Assembly (NCBI GenBank): GCA_903937325.1
Contig: CAIZYV010000033.1
Location: forward strand, 1 to 6,287
DNA from: Candidatus Falkowiibacteriota bacterium
Lineage (GTDB): Bacteria; Patescibacteriota; Patescibacteriia; Patescibacteriales; UBA12465
Direction: 5' to 3'
DNA length: 6,287 nt
Shown here piece after piece: positions 5,863-6,287 of this stretch. The position numbers and the translations under genes are program-made. The notes under the pieces were generated by a model that was not told the origin of the DNA, searched no databases, and saw only the letters and a list, made by a program, of their open reading frames with translations. How positions within the stretch are numbered: position 1 is the stretch's first letter; every line of letters begins with the position of its first letter.

Positions 5863-6258
5863 TTATAGGAAATTTTCGCCGAAGAAGGCGACAATTGCAT
5901 AAGCAGCAATAACGATGATTAAGCCGATAATTGCATTAATCAATAATCCTTTAGCTTTATCAATTTGTTGATCATTGCCTTGGGCTGTCATCCAGATTAA
6001 GCCAGCATAAATCATGAGTATAAAGAAAATAACACCAACAAATGATAAAATTATACCAATAACTGAACCTATTTTTGTGTTTAAAAAATTATTTCCTTGC
6101 TCTACTTGGGTAGTATAAGCACCAATTTCATTGGCGCTGTTGTCTAGTCCGTAATTACCCGTTGCGGCTGAAGTCGCTTGTAAATTAAAAAAGCCGGCAA
6201 ATAAGACGCAGCTTAGAAAAAAGGAAAAAAAATGTGATTTTATTTTTGGACAAAGCAT
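5863..6258 (-). CDS. T4SS-type pilin-like protein, first of the five visible
   Basis: A 131-residue protein from the ATG at 6258. The signal peptide is about residues 1-31 (KIKSHFF start, hydrophobic core, ending ATSA). The mature N-terminus has YGLDNSANEIGAYTTQ, matching the second paralogue. Helix 1 is about 62-85, the loop is LIWMTAQGNDQQIDKAKGLL, less charged than in the siblings, and helix 2 is about 107-126 with IAAYAIVAFF. Start: the frame stays open upstream to the window edge (RSGKKPDNF before the Met) with no other start codon visible, so a start beyond 6287 cannot be excluded; an AGGAG lies 22 nt upstream of the ATG, too far for normal use. No promoter is visible, so the operon probably continues to the right. 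Confidence 0.84.
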   Translation of the reverse strand: MLCPKIKSHFFSFFLSCVLFAGFFNLQATSAATGNYGLDNSANEIGAYTTQVEQGNNFLNTKIGSVIGIILSFVGVIFFILMIYAGLIWMTAQGNDQQIDKAKGLLINAIIGLIIVIAAYAIVAFFGENFL

Positions 6259-6287
6259 AAAGTTGTCTGGTTTTTTACCGCTCCTGG

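Noticed and set aside
1..6287. Alternative genetic code (TGA as Gly or Trp), known in some CPR lineages
   Set aside because: No in-frame TGA occurs in any gene, and Gly and Trp use normal codons; the lack of TGA stops among so few genes is not informative.
1..6287. CRISPR array, tRNA, rRNA, insertion sequence or phage genes
   Set aside because: No spaced direct repeats, cloverleaf sequence, transposase motif or terminal inverted repeats were seen; the repeated pattern at 4188-6258 is protein-level paralogy.
6275..6287. Possible end of an upstream minus-strand gene (TAA at 6277-6275)
   Set aside because: Only ten bases precede the stop within the window, so a coding region cannot be supported.

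Overview
The window most likely comes from a Candidate Phyla Radiation (Patescibacteria, Parcubacteria-like) genome. The evidence is a run of five small two-helix pilin-like proteins of the type typical of these bacteria, a short 3D-domain secreted protein whose C-terminal domain closely resembles ones common in that group, moderate AT-richness, and little use of Shine-Dalgarno sites. This is inference from family knowledge; no rRNA or other marker gene is present. All stops are TAA or TAG and no reading frame needs TGA as an amino acid, so nothing suggests a recoded genome.

Layout, left to right. (1) ppsA, phosphoenolpyruvate synthase, plus strand, nearly complete but cut at its 5' end by the window edge (1-2364). 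(2) A bidirectional terminator shared with the next, convergent gene. (3) A secreted or membrane-anchored 3D-domain (double-psi beta-barrel) cell-wall protein on the minus strand (2430-3047). (4) A compact divergent promoter region (about 3062-3273): a good sigma-70-type promoter on each strand, back-to-back -35 boxes 22 bp apart, with two tandem GGGATAA repeats filling that gap, and a U-tailed hairpin in the leader of the minus-strand gene. (5) A secreted coiled-coil protein of unknown function on the plus strand (3274-4116). (6) A second bidirectional terminator. (7) Five tandem paralogous pilin-like genes on the minus strand (6258 to 4188), packed with gaps of 1-12 bp, forming one operon that enters from beyond the right edge.

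How they fit together. Apart from ppsA, which belongs to central carbon metabolism (pyruvate to PEP), all genes encode exported or membrane proteins, so this is an envelope/surface locus. The five pilin-like proteins share a signal peptide, two membrane helices and a basic cytoplasmic loop (G-N/S-[ED]-[EQ] followed by lysines), the architecture of VirB2/TrbC-type conjugative pilins. They are probably subunits of a type IV secretion-like pilus or DNA-transfer machine, but no ATPase or channel gene lies in the window to confirm this. The 3D-domain protein could remodel peptidoglycan. The coiled-coil protein is divergently transcribed from it through a shared control region, so the two may be co-regulated. 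The most noteworthy items are the pilin array, the shared divergent operator region, the leader hairpin and the unrecognised coiled-coil protein.
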